Below are positions 9,982 through 18,068 of a stretch of 64,000 nt of DNA, one piece after another. The stretch is from Rhodobacter calidifons. Its GTDB lineage: Bacteria; Pseudomonadota; Alphaproteobacteria; Rhodobacterales; Rhodobacteraceae. The stretch lies in assembly GCF_011174775.1 (NCBI RefSeq), contig NZ_JAANHS010000003.1, forward strand, positions 62,001-126,000. The letters are read 5' to 3'. The notes beneath the pieces were generated by a model. That model saw only the letters and a list, made by a program, of their open reading frames with translations, was not told the DNA's origin and made no database searches. Within the stretch, counting starts at the first letter, position 1; every line of letters starts with the position of its first letter. A program made the position numbers and the translations under genes.

Positions 9982-12369
9982 TTAGGCCAGGCCCGCGGCT
10001 TCCATCAGGGCCTGGGCCTGCGCGCTGGCCAGCCGGTCGCGGCCTTCGCCGTGGACGGGGATGCGGCCGGGCTCGAAGAACATCGGCGCGGCGAGCGGGG
10101 TGATGCGGGAGAGGCGTTTCAGGTCGATGCGGCCCTGGATGCGGGCGAGCATGGCCTCGATGCGGGAGAAGTCGATCAGGCCGCGCAGGGCCTCTTCCCG
10201 GGTGATCTGGAGCAGCAGATGGTCGGGGTCGTAGCGGCGCAGCGTGTCGTAGAGGATGTCGGTCGAGAAGGTGGCCTGCCGCCCGGTCTTGCGGCGGCCC
10301 TGGTGGCTGCGTTCGATCAGGCCCGCGATGATGGCGGTGGACCGGAAGGTGCGCTTCATCACCGCGTTCCCGGCAAGCCAGGTGTCAAGCCCTTCGCGCA
10401 GGGTGGCGAGGTCGAAGAGCGGTGCGGGGTCGGTCACGGGGTCGAGGCCCCAGATCAGCGTGGCATAGTCGGTGGCGACGAAGCCCAGGGGGGCAAGGCC
10501 CTGTTGTTCCATCTGTTTCGTCACCAGAAGGCCGAGGGTCTGTTGGGCGTTGCGCCCCGCGAAACCGTAGATGACAAGGTGTTCGCGGCCGTCGTGGGGG
10601 AAGGATTCCAGGAGAAGCGAGTGGGCGTCGGGCAGGCGGGAAACCTCGCGTTGTTTCGCCAGCCACCAAGAGGTGTGGGCGGGAAGGTCGGGCCAGCTGT
10701 CCCTTTGGAAGATGTCGAGGATGCGGTCGGCAAGCAGGGTCGAGGTGGCGAACTTGGTGCCGTTGAACACGGCGACCTTCGGGTCGCGGCCGGGGGTCCT
10801 TGAGACCTCCACCGTCATCTCGCGCAGGCCCTCGTAGCGCACGATCTGGCCGCCGATCAGGAAAGTGTCGCCGGGGGTAAGGGTGGCGGCGAAACTTTCC
10901 TCGACCTCGCCCAGCGGGGTGCCGTGGTTGCGCAGGCGGACCTTCAGGGTCTCGATGTCGATGATCGTGCCGAGGTTCTGCCGGATCAGCGTCGCGGCGC
11001 GGGGGTCGCGCAGGTGCCATTTTCCGCCGGTCTTTTTCAGGCGCTGCCAGCGGTCGTAGGCTTTCAGCGCGTAGCCGCCGGTGGCCACGAAATCGAGGCA
11101 TGCATCGAAGTCCGCGCGGGAGAGACGGGCATAGGGCCCGGCGGTGGTGACTTCGGCGTAAAGCGCGTCGGCGTCGAAGGGGCCGGCGCAGGCGGTGGCC
11201 AGGATGTGCTGGCACAGGACATCCCTCGGCCCCGGCCCCCGCGGTTCGCCGTCCAGCGCATGGGCGCGGACGGCATCGAGGGCGGCCTGACACTCCACCA
11301 CTTCGAAGCGGTTGGCGGGCACCAGCAGCGCCTTCGACGGCGCGTTGTAGCGGTGATTGGCGCGGCCGATCCGTTGCACCAGGCGTTTCACGTTCTTCGG
11401 GGCGCCGACCTGGATCACCAGATCGACATCGCCCCAGTCGATCCCGAGGTCGAGCGAGCCGGTGCAGACGACGGCCCGCAAGGCGCCTGCCGTCATCGCC
11501 TGTTCCACCCTCTCGCGCTGTTCGCGGGACAGCGAGCCGTGGTGGATGCCGATCGGCAGGTCCTCGGTATTGGCCAGCCAGAGGTCGTGGAAGAAAAGCT
11601 CGGCCTGCGCGCGGGTGTTGTGGAAGATGAGGGTGGTCCGATGGCGCGCGATCTGGTTCAGGATCGCGGGAATGGCGTAACGACCGCCGCCACCGCTCCA
11701 TGGGGGGGCTTCGTCGGTTTCCAGCATGGAAATGTCGGGGTCGGGGCCGGGGTCGGCCGCAAGGATCGTCGCGTCAGGGGCGAGGAAACGGGCCAGCGCG
11801 GCCGGGTTTTCCACCGTGGCCGAAAGGCCGATGCGGCGAAGCCCGGGGTTCAGAGACTGAAGGCGGGCGATCTGAAGGACCAGCTGGTCGCCGCGTTTGC
11901 TTTCGGCCAGCGCGTGGATCTCGTCGATGACAACCCGTTGCAGGCCTTTGAAAATCCTGGGCGAATCCTCGTAGGACAGAAGAAGCGCAAGGCTTTCCGG
12001 CGTGGTCAGCAGGATATGCGGCGGGTCGGCGCGCTGGCGTCGCCGCTGGGTGTAGGAGGTGTCGCCGGTCCGGTCCTCGACCCGGATCTTCAGGCCCGCG
12101 CCGTCGATGGGGGTGCCCAGATTGCGGCGGATGTCGGCGGTCAGCGCCTTCAGCGGCGAGACATACAGGGTGTGCAGGCCGGAGGGCGGAGTCTCCCCCA
12201 GTTCGGCCAGGGTGGGCAGAAAGCCGGCCAGCGTCTTGCCGCCCCCCGTGGGCGCGATCAGAAGCGTCGCGGGGTCCCGCGACCGGGCCAGCATCTCCTG
12301 CTGGTGGGGGTGCAGCGTCCAGCCCTTGGCGGCGAACCAGCGGGAAAGGGCGGGAGGCAGCGTCATCAT
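9982..12369 (-). CDS. Ligase-associated DNA damage response DEXH-box helicase (Lhr-like)
   Basis: About 795 residues from the double ATG at 12366-12369, where family similarity begins (MMTLPPALSRWFAAKGW); a start at 12555 would add 62 low-complexity residues. Motifs in order are the Q-like LHPHQQEML, Walker A APTGGGKT, DEIH, the motif III LSATVENPAAL, and the motif VI region QRIGRANHRYN, then the winged-helix and Lhr-core C-terminal domains. It is an ATP-dependent 3'-5' DNA translocase of superfamily 2. It runs upstream of pdeM with 79 bases between and diverges from the YmdB-like gene, so no ligase or exonuclease gene accompanies it. Confidence 0.92.
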   Translation of the reverse strand: MMTLPPALSRWFAAKGWTLHPHQQEMLARSRDPATLLIAPTGGGKTLAGFLPTLAELGETPPSGLHTLYVSPLKALTADIRRNLGTPIDGAGLKIRVEDRTGDTSYTQRRRQRADPPHILLTTPESLALLLSYEDSPRIFKGLQRVVIDEIHALAESKRGDQLVLQIARLQSLNPGLRRIGLSATVENPAALARFLAPDATILAADPGPDPDISMLETDEAPPWSGGGGRYAIPAILNQIARHRTTLIFHNTRAQAELFFHDLWLANTEDLPIGIHHGSLSREQRERVEQAMTAGALRAVVCTGSLDLGIDWGDVDLVIQVGAPKNVKRLVQRIGRANHRYNAPSKALLVPANRFEVVECQAALDAVRAHALDGEPRGPGPRDVLCQHILATACAGPFDADALYAEVTTAGPYARLSRADFDACLDFVATGGYALKAYDRWQRLKKTGGKWHLRDPRAATLIRQNLGTIIDIETLKVRLRNHGTPLGEVEESFAATLTPGDTFLIGGQIVRYEGLREMTVEVSRTPGRDPKVAVFNGTKFATSTLLADRILDIFQRDSWPDLPAHTSWWLAKQREVSRLPDAHSLLLESFPHDGREHLVIYGFAGRNAQQTLGLLVTKQMEQQGLAPLGFVATDYATLIWGLDPVTDPAPLFDLATLREGLDTWLAGNAVMKRTFRSTAIIAGLIERSHQGRRKTGRQATFSTDILYDTLRRYDPDHLLLQITREEALRGLIDFSRIEAMLARIQGRIDLKRLSRITPLAAPMFFEPGRIPVHGEGRDRLASAQAQALMEAAGLA

Positions 12370-12596
12370 GCGTTCTAGATAGTCCGCTGCGGCGATCAGG
12401 GAAACCGGGACGCGAGAGCGGGCAACGATTCGGCCAGGCGGGGCGCCCTTGCCCTGGCGGAGGATTTCCACCGGTCCCCTTGCCCCGCGGGCAGTTGTTC
12501 CAGCCTTTGCGATGCCGCCGGAACTGCGGCGCTTTTTCAGCAGCGGCTGCGTCATTCCGCTTGCCGGAACCCCGGCCCCCGCCTAAGCCAAGCCGC

Positions 12597-13409
12597 ATGA
12601 GACTGTTATTCCTTGGCGATGTCGTGGGCCGGTCGGGCCGGACGGCGGTGATCAGTCGGCTTCCGGGGCTCCGGACGGCCTGGGGGTTGGATTTCGTCGT
12701 GGTCAATGGCGAGAATGCCAGTCAGGGGGCGGGCCTCACCGGCGACCATGCGAAGGAACTGCTGGCGGCGGGGGCGGATTGCCTGACGCTGGGCGACCAC
12801 GCCTTCGACCAGAAGGACATGCTGAGTTTCATCGAAGCCGAGCCGCGGATCCTGCGGCCGCTGAATTTCTCCAAGGTGGCGCCGGGCCGGGGCTTCAAGG
12901 TGTTCGAGGCGACCCAGGGCCGCAAGGTCCTGGTGACGCAGGCCCTGGGCCAGGTGTTCATGAAGCGGCCCTTCGATGACCCGTTCAGCGCGCTGGAGAC
13001 GGTGCTGAAGCAGCATACTCTGGGCGGTGTGGTGCAGGCGGCGATCGTGGATTTCCATGCCGAGGCGACGTCCGAGAAGATGGGCGTGGGCCACTGGTGC
13101 GACGGGATGGCCAGCCTTGTCGTGGGCACCCATACCCATGTGCCGACCGGTGACACGATGATCCTGGCCAAGGGCACGGCCTATCAGTCGGATGCCGGCA
13201 TGTGCGGCGACTATGACAGCGTGATCGGGATGGAGAAGCTGGAGCCCCTGCGCCGCTTCGTTACCGGCATGCCGAAAGGCCGGTTCGAGCCGGCGGGCGG
13301 CGAGGCCACCCTGTCGGGGGTCTATGTCGAGACCGACGACAGGACCGGCCTTGCGACAAGGGTGCGGATGATCCGGGTCGGCGGCCGGTTGCAGGAGGCC
13401 CTGCCATGA
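12597..13409 (+). CDS. TIGR00282/YmdB-like metallophosphoesterase
   Basis: 270-residue calcineurin-fold phosphoesterase. Metal-site motifs visible are LFLGDVVGRSGR, VNGENASQGAGL, TLGDHAFDQ, and the C-terminal GTHTHVPTGD followed by AYQSDAGMCGDYDSVIG, which are diagnostic. Characterised relatives hydrolyse 2',3'-cyclic nucleotides; the physiological substrate here is unknown. The ATG at 12597 is where the conserved strand begins. It diverges from the helicase over 227 bases and overlaps the next gene by four bases (ATGA). Confidence 0.9.
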   Translation: MRLLFLGDVVGRSGRTAVISRLPGLRTAWGLDFVVVNGENASQGAGLTGDHAKELLAAGADCLTLGDHAFDQKDMLSFIEAEPRILRPLNFSKVAPGRGFKVFEATQGRKVLVTQALGQVFMKRPFDDPFSALETVLKQHTLGGVVQAAIVDFHAEATSEKMGVGHWCDGMASLVVGTHTHVPTGDTMILAKGTAYQSDAGMCGDYDSVIGMEKLEPLRRFVTGMPKGRFEPAGGEATLSGVYVETDDRTGLATRVRMIRVGGRLQEALP

Positions 13410-14380
13410 GCCAGCGGGACGTGGCCGCGCCGTCCCCGTTGCAGCCTGCCCCGCCATCGCGGCCGGGGGGCGGTGCGCGCCCGTCCGGTCACTGGCTGTT
13501 CCCGGGCATCCTTCTGTGGCTCGGGATCGGCTGGGGCGCGACCCAGCCGCTGGGCAAGATCGCGACGCAGGGCGGGGCGGGCCCGCTGGCGCTGACCTTC
13601 TGGCAGGCGGTGATCGGCACGGTGACGCTGGGGGCGCTCACGCTGTTGCGCGGGCGCGGGCTGGTCTTCACCCGCCCGGCGCTGGTCTTTTACGCGGTGG
13701 TTGCGGCCTTGGGCACCGTCCTGCCGGGGCTGACCTTCTACACCTCGGTCGAGCGGCTGCCGTCGGGGATCATGTCGATCATCATCTCGACCATTCCGCT
13801 GATGGCCTTTCCCCTGGCGCTGATCCTGGGGATGGAGCGGTTCGACCGGGTGCGGTTCCTGGGCCTGGTTCTGGGTCTGGCCGCGGTGGCGCTGATCGCC
13901 CTGCCGGGGACCAGCCTGCCCGATCGCGGGATGATCGCCTTCCTGCCGCTGGCGCTGTGCGGGCCGCTGCTTTACGCGCTGGAGGCGACCTTCGTCGCCC
14001 GGTACGGCACGGCGGGGATGGATGCGGTGCAGGCGATGTTCGGGGTCAGCCTGGTCGCGGCGCTGCTGACGCTGCCCATGATGCTGGTCACGGGTCAGGG
14101 CCGGGTTCCCTGGCCGGTGGGGCGCGCGGAGGCGGCGCTGATCCTGTCCTCGGCGCTGCACGGGCTGCTTTACGCCACCTATGTCTGGCTGGCGGCGCGG
14201 GCCGGATCGGTCTTTGCGGCGCATTCGAGCTATCTGGTGACCGCGGCCGGGATGATCTGGGCCATGCTGCTTCTGGGCGAACGCCCGTCGGTGACGGTCT
14301 GGCTGGCGGTGGTGGTGATGCTGGCGGGGGTGGCACTGGTGCAGTCGCGCCAGCCGCAATCGCGCGAGGTGGAGGTCTGA
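13406..14380 (+). CDS. DMT-superfamily (EamA) transporter
   Basis: 324-residue membrane protein with about ten hydrophobic segments arranged as two EamA repeats (WLGIGWGATQPLGKIA opens the first, LLYALEATFVARYG the second). The end, LLLGERPSVTVWLAVVVMLAGVALV, is the typical repeat-2 signature. A Pro/Arg-rich N-terminus of about 25 residues precedes the first segment. It overlaps the phosphoesterase gene by ATGA and its stop overlaps the next ATG (TGATG), so three genes are coupled. The transported metabolite cannot be told from sequence. Confidence 0.85.
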   Translation: MSQRDVAAPSPLQPAPPSRPGGGARPSGHWLFPGILLWLGIGWGATQPLGKIATQGGAGPLALTFWQAVIGTVTLGALTLLRGRGLVFTRPALVFYAVVAALGTVLPGLTFYTSVERLPSGIMSIIISTIPLMAFPLALILGMERFDRVRFLGLVLGLAAVALIALPGTSLPDRGMIAFLPLALCGPLLYALEATFVARYGTAGMDAVQAMFGVSLVAALLTLPMMLVTGQGRVPWPVGRAEAALILSSALHGLLYATYVWLAARAGSVFAAHSSYLVTAAGMIWAMLLLGERPSVTVWLAVVVMLAGVALVQSRQPQSREVEV

Positions 14381-16158
14381 TGTTCGGCATTGCCCTTTCC
14401 CCCCAGGCCGAGCCCTGGGTCGCCCTGGCCATCCTGCTGGTGATGTTCGTCCTTTTCGTGCTGGAACGGACCCCTGTCGAGGTCACGGCCATCGGCGGCG
14501 CGGCGCTGATGCTGATCCTTGGAATCCTGCCGGTGAAGGAGGCGACGGCGGTCCTGGCCAACCCCGCCCCCTGGACCATCGCGATGCTGTTCCTGGTCAT
14601 GGGCGGACTGGTGCGGACCGGCGCGGTCGAGGCGGTCGTAAGCCTGGTGACGCGTCAGGCGGGCGACCGCCCCGGGCCGACGGTCGTGGTGCTGATCGGG
14701 GTGGTCGCGCTGGCCTCGGCCTTCATGAACAACACGCCCCTGGTCGCGGTGATGATCCCGGTGGTGATGCAGCTGGCGATCAGGATCGGCACGGCGCCGT
14801 CGAAACTGCTGATCCCGCTCAGCTACATGACGGTGATGGGGGGGATGATCACGCTGATCGGCACCTCGACCAACCTGCTGGTGGACGGGGTGGCGGCCGA
14901 CAAGGGTCTGGCGCATTTCGGGCTGTTCGAGATCGCCCCGCTGGGGATTGCCGTCACGCTGGTCGGAGGCGCCTTCCTGGCGCTGTTCGCTGACCGGCTG
15001 CTGCCGGTGCGGCAGTCGATGGGGGTATTGCTGAGCGAAAAGCGCAAGATGAAGTTCTTCACCGAGGTCGCAGTGCCCGAGGACAGCACGCTGATCGGCC
15101 AGCCGGTGCTGGACATCGACATCTTCAAGCGCGACGGCGTGCGGGTGATCGACGTGCTGCGCGGCGATGCCAGCCTGCGGCGCGACCTGGCTGCGGTGAC
15201 GCTTGCGGCCGGGGACCGCGTGGTGCTGCGCACCGAGATGACGGAACTCATGGGCCTGCACGCGCGCAAGGACGTGCATCTGGTGGACAAGCTGTCCTCG
15301 GTCAAGACCGAGACGGTCGAGGTGCTGATCGGCCCGGGCTGCCGGATGGAGGGGCACCGGCTGGGCGATCTGCGCCTGCGGCGGCGCTATGGCGTCTATG
15401 TGCTGGCGGTGCACCGGCACAACCAGAACATCGGCCGGCAGCTGGACGACCTGATCGTGCGGGTGGGCGACACGCTGCTGCTGGAAGGCACGATCGAGGA
15501 CATCCAGCGCCTGGCGGCGGACATGAACCTTCTGGACGTGAACCGCCCGCGCGTGATGGCGTTCCGGCGGTCGAAGGCGCCGATCGCGCTGGCGGCGATG
15601 GCGCTGATCGTCACGCTTTCGGCGCTGGAGGTCGCCCCGATCCTGCCCTTGGCGGTGATCGCCGTGGCGGGCATCCTGATCACGCGCTGCGTGGACAGCG
15701 ACGAGGCGTTTTCGTTCATCGACGGGCGCCTGCTGGCGATGATCTTCGCGATGCTGGCGGTCGGCGAGGGGCTGGACCAGTCCGGCGCGGTCGAGCTGAT
15801 GGTGGACGCCGTCGCGCCCTGGATGGAGAATCTGGGTCCCTTCGCCCTGCTTCTGGTGGTCTATTTCATCGGACTGGTGCTGACGGAATTCCTGTCGAAC
15901 AACGCGGTGGCGGTCATCTACACGCCGGTCGCGATCCGGCTGGCCGAGAACCTGGGCCACGACCCCCGCCCCTTCGTGGTGGCGGTGATGTTCTCGGCCA
16001 CGCTCGCCTTTGCCACGCCGGTGGGGTATCAGACCAACATGATGGTCTATGGGCCGGGGGGCTACAGGTTCTCGGACTTCGCGCGGGTGGGGGTGCCGTT
16101 GAACATCCTCTTGATGCTGGTGGTCTGCGCCCTGATCCCGCTGATCTGGCCCCTGTAG
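14380..16158 (+). CDS. SLC13-family permease with TrkA-C domains
   Basis: 592-residue inner-membrane carrier. The start at 14380 (MFGIALSPQAEPW) overlaps the previous stop by one base; the frame is open upstream only as an antisense artefact. An N-terminal block of membrane segments with the family motif GTSTNLLVDG is followed by a soluble region around residues 210-390 with two TrkA-C/RCK-C domains (for example VLRTEMTELMG, VGDTLLLEGTIEDI). A second membrane block ends with FSATLAFATPVGYQTNMMVYGPGGY. Members move sodium with sulfate or dicarboxylates; the substrate here is unresolved. Confidence 0.9.
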   Translation: MFGIALSPQAEPWVALAILLVMFVLFVLERTPVEVTAIGGAALMLILGILPVKEATAVLANPAPWTIAMLFLVMGGLVRTGAVEAVVSLVTRQAGDRPGPTVVVLIGVVALASAFMNNTPLVAVMIPVVMQLAIRIGTAPSKLLIPLSYMTVMGGMITLIGTSTNLLVDGVAADKGLAHFGLFEIAPLGIAVTLVGGAFLALFADRLLPVRQSMGVLLSEKRKMKFFTEVAVPEDSTLIGQPVLDIDIFKRDGVRVIDVLRGDASLRRDLAAVTLAAGDRVVLRTEMTELMGLHARKDVHLVDKLSSVKTETVEVLIGPGCRMEGHRLGDLRLRRRYGVYVLAVHRHNQNIGRQLDDLIVRVGDTLLLEGTIEDIQRLAADMNLLDVNRPRVMAFRRSKAPIALAAMALIVTLSALEVAPILPLAVIAVAGILITRCVDSDEAFSFIDGRLLAMIFAMLAVGEGLDQSGAVELMVDAVAPWMENLGPFALLLVVYFIGLVLTEFLSNNAVAVIYTPVAIRLAENLGHDPRPFVVAVMFSATLAFATPVGYQTNMMVYGPGGYRFSDFARVGVPLNILLMLVVCALIPLIWPL

Positions 16159-16172
16159 GAAGGAACGCGCCG

Positions 16173-16538
16173 ATGCGCCGAGTGATGATCGCGGGACTGC
16201 TGGCGGGCTGCGCGGCGGCGGGGCAACCGCCGGTGCCGCAGGCGGCGCGGCTGTCGGCCGATGTGCTGACGCTGACCCTGGCCGACGGCACCACCTGCCG
16301 CGCCCGCTGGGCCGAAGCCGGTGGCACGGGCCGGATGGACGATTGCGGACCGGGTTTCGGCTATGCCGTCCGGGTGGTCGAGAACCCCAACATCCTGCGC
16401 CGGATCTTCACCGGGCTGACTGCGGCGCTGGGGGCCGAGGGCGCGGTCGCGCCCATGGCCGAGGTGGTGATCACCGATGCACGGGGGCGCGCGCATGTCT
16501 TCGTCTCGCCCCCGCCGGCCGACCTGTCGGACGACTGA
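16173..16538 (+). CDS. Small predicted lipoprotein of unknown function
   Basis: 121 residues. A very short signal peptide ends in the lipobox LLAGC with Cys at about residue 13, so it should be lipid-anchored in the envelope. The mature part has two Cys (TTCRARW, DDCGPGFGY) that could form a disulfide, then a predicted beta-rich region and an acidic C-terminus. It begins 15 bases after the permease gene in the same direction, suggesting one operon. I do not recognise a named domain. Confidence 0.7.
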   Translation: MRRVMIAGLLAGCAAAGQPPVPQAARLSADVLTLTLADGTTCRARWAEAGGTGRMDDCGPGFGYAVRVVENPNILRRIFTGLTAALGAEGAVAPMAEVVITDARGRAHVFVSPPPADLSDD

Positions 16539-16541
16539 GGC

Positions 16542-16609
16542 GCGGCTCGTCGTGCGACTTCGTCTTCTCCTCGCTGGGCAGCGACGAGAGCCGAAGGCGT
16601 CGAGGAGCG
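16542..16609. repeat. REP-like palindromic element, family A copy 1
   Basis: The segment contains CTTCTCCTCGCTGG followed by AGCGACGAG, with flanking CTCGTCGTGCG and GTCGAGGAGCG forming outer arms. The core is shared with 51761-51828 and 56037-56110. It sits between two convergent genes. Confidence 0.55.
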
Positions 16610-16683
16610 TTGCGGGCGGCGCGGCGTCCTGCCTGCGAGAACCTCGTGCCGGTCGGCGCAGGTTTCCCTTGGCGTCCGGCTGA

Positions 16684-17049
16684 CTACGCCGACTGGTCAG
16701 AAGGACCGGGACGGATCTGAGCGTTCTGATTGCCAAAGAGCGCCAGAACGCCACCAACCAGTGCAAGCGCCATGAACACAGCCACCAGTGTTCCACCCAG
16801 GATTGCGCCCAGAACGGCCGTCACGATCAAGAGGGCACCTGGCAGGCGCCCCCTAGCTCCCATGGCTACCGCTCCGAGTATGATCGCAAGAAACGAGAAC
16901 GCCACGCCGCCCCAACCCAGCGCAATCACAGTGTCGCCGCCATCTGCCTTCATCGCCGAACCGATGCCACCGATGAACAGGGTTACGCCCGCCGCGATTG
17001 TTCCGAAGATTCCGGCAATCAGCGCAATGATCCCACCCGCCTTCTTCAT
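16684..17049 (-). CDS. Small four-helix membrane protein of unknown function
   Basis: 121 residues from the ATG at 17049 (MKKAGGIIALIAGIFG). About four hydrophobic segments are visible: residues 5-27, 42-62, 68-85 and 88-106. The opening Lys-Lys-Ala-Gly-Gly helix resembles the small DUF4064-like membrane proteins, though I am not certain of the family. The upstream frame to 17136 lacks membrane character and a ribosome site. It converges on the lipoprotein gene across a family A repeat. Confidence 0.65.
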   Translation of the reverse strand: MKKAGGIIALIAGIFGTIAAGVTLFIGGIGSAMKADGGDTVIALGWGGVAFSFLAIILGAVAMGARGRLPGALLIVTAVLGAILGGTLVAVFMALALVGGVLALFGNQNAQIRPGPSDQSA

Positions 17050-17207
17050 GTCCAGTCGATCTCCATGCCTTCTGTTGGCTGACCAAACCGGCGCACAATC
17101 ACCCGGGACGGCACAGCTTCCTTTCCACGTCTGCAATGGAAGCTAGGCCTCCATTCAGGCATGTTTATGGCAAGGGTTGGGCCCTGCACGATCAGCCGCA
17201 GGATTAA

Positions 17208-17232
17208 CGGCGCGCCGGGTCACGGCGCGCCG
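17208..17232 (-). terminator. Hairpin downstream of the transaldolase gene
   Basis: The ten-base palindrome CGGCGCGCCG occurs twice, separated by GGTCA, and can form a very stable ten-pair stem. It lies about 70 bases past the transaldolase stop on the minus strand. The following minus-strand bases (TTAATCC) are only weakly T-rich, so it may be a processing hairpin rather than an intrinsic terminator. Confidence 0.45.
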
Positions 17233-17304
17233 CAAAACAATGATGAATGCGATGGACAGGACTTTCGCGGTCATCTGGCCAAGACAGAAAGTCCGAGGAT
17301 TGCG

Positions 17305-17958
17305 CTACAGGATCTTCTGCCCCGTCTTCGCCCAGTCCTGCATGAACTGGTCCAGCCCCTTGTCGGTCAGGACGTGGGAGGCCAGCGCCTTGATGACGGC
17401 CGGCGGCGCGGTGACGACGTCGGCGCCGATCATCGCGCAGTCCTTCACATGGTTGGGCGACCGGATCGAGGCGGCCAGGATCTGGGTCTTGAAGTCGTAA
17501 TTGTCGTAGATCGTGCGGATGTCGCCGATCAGGTCCAGCCCGTCGAGGTTGATGTCGTCCAGCCGACCGATGAAGGGCGAGATGAAGGTCGCCCCCGCCT
17601 TCGCCGCCAGAAGCGCCTGGTTGGCGCTGAAGCACAGGGTGACGTTGACCATGAAACCCTCGGAGGTCAGGGTCTTGCAGGTCTTCAGCCCGTCCCAGGT
17701 CAGCGGCACCTTCACCGCGATGTTCGGCGCGATGGCGGCCAGCTTGCGGCCCTCGGCGATCATCTCGTCGGCCTTCAGCGCCACGACCTCGGCTGAAACC
17801 GGGCCGCTGACGAAGGAGCAGATCTCGCGCGTCACCTCGAGGATGTCGCGCCCCGATTTCAGGATCAGCGAGGGGTTGGTGGTCACGCCGTCCACCATGC
17901 CAAGGTCATGCAGCTCGCGGATCGCATCCACGTCGGCGGTGTCGATGAAGAATTTCAT
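17305..17958 (-). CDS. fsa: Transaldolase / fructose-6-phosphate aldolase family (TalC type)
   Basis: 217 residues, the size of the short decameric transaldolase family. The start at 17958 ([16 protein letters not shown]) is the family start and has GGAGGACC just upstream. GVTTNPSLI lies near residue 24, the Schiff-base lysine is K83 in VKVPLTW, and SPFIGRLDD follows. It transfers dihydroxyacetone units in the pentose phosphate pathway, or cleaves fructose 6-phosphate; sequence alone does not separate the two, so the label tal would be equally defensible. It diverges from priA. Confidence 0.88.
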   Translation of the reverse strand: MKFFIDTADVDAIRELHDLGMVDGVTTNPSLILKSGRDILEVTREICSFVSGPVSAEVVALKADEMIAEGRKLAAIAPNIAVKVPLTWDGLKTCKTLTSEGFMVNVTLCFSANQALLAAKAGATFISPFIGRLDDINLDGLDLIGDIRTIYDNYDFKTQILAASIRSPNHVKDCAMIGADVVTAPPAVIKALASHVLTDKGLDQFMQDWAKTGQKIL

Positions 17959-18068
17959 GGGGTCCTCCGGTATTCGGCTGGCGGGCGGTTGCGGGGGGCG
18001 CAACGGCGGGGTTGAATGCTCTCGGGGCGCGGTTTACCCCAAAGCCCGGGTAAGCGAAAGGTTGCAGC

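Noticed and set aside
12370-12596. N-terminal extension of the helicase or a small gene in the divergent gap
   Set aside because: The added residues are low-complexity with no domain, and no ribosome site supports a separate gene.
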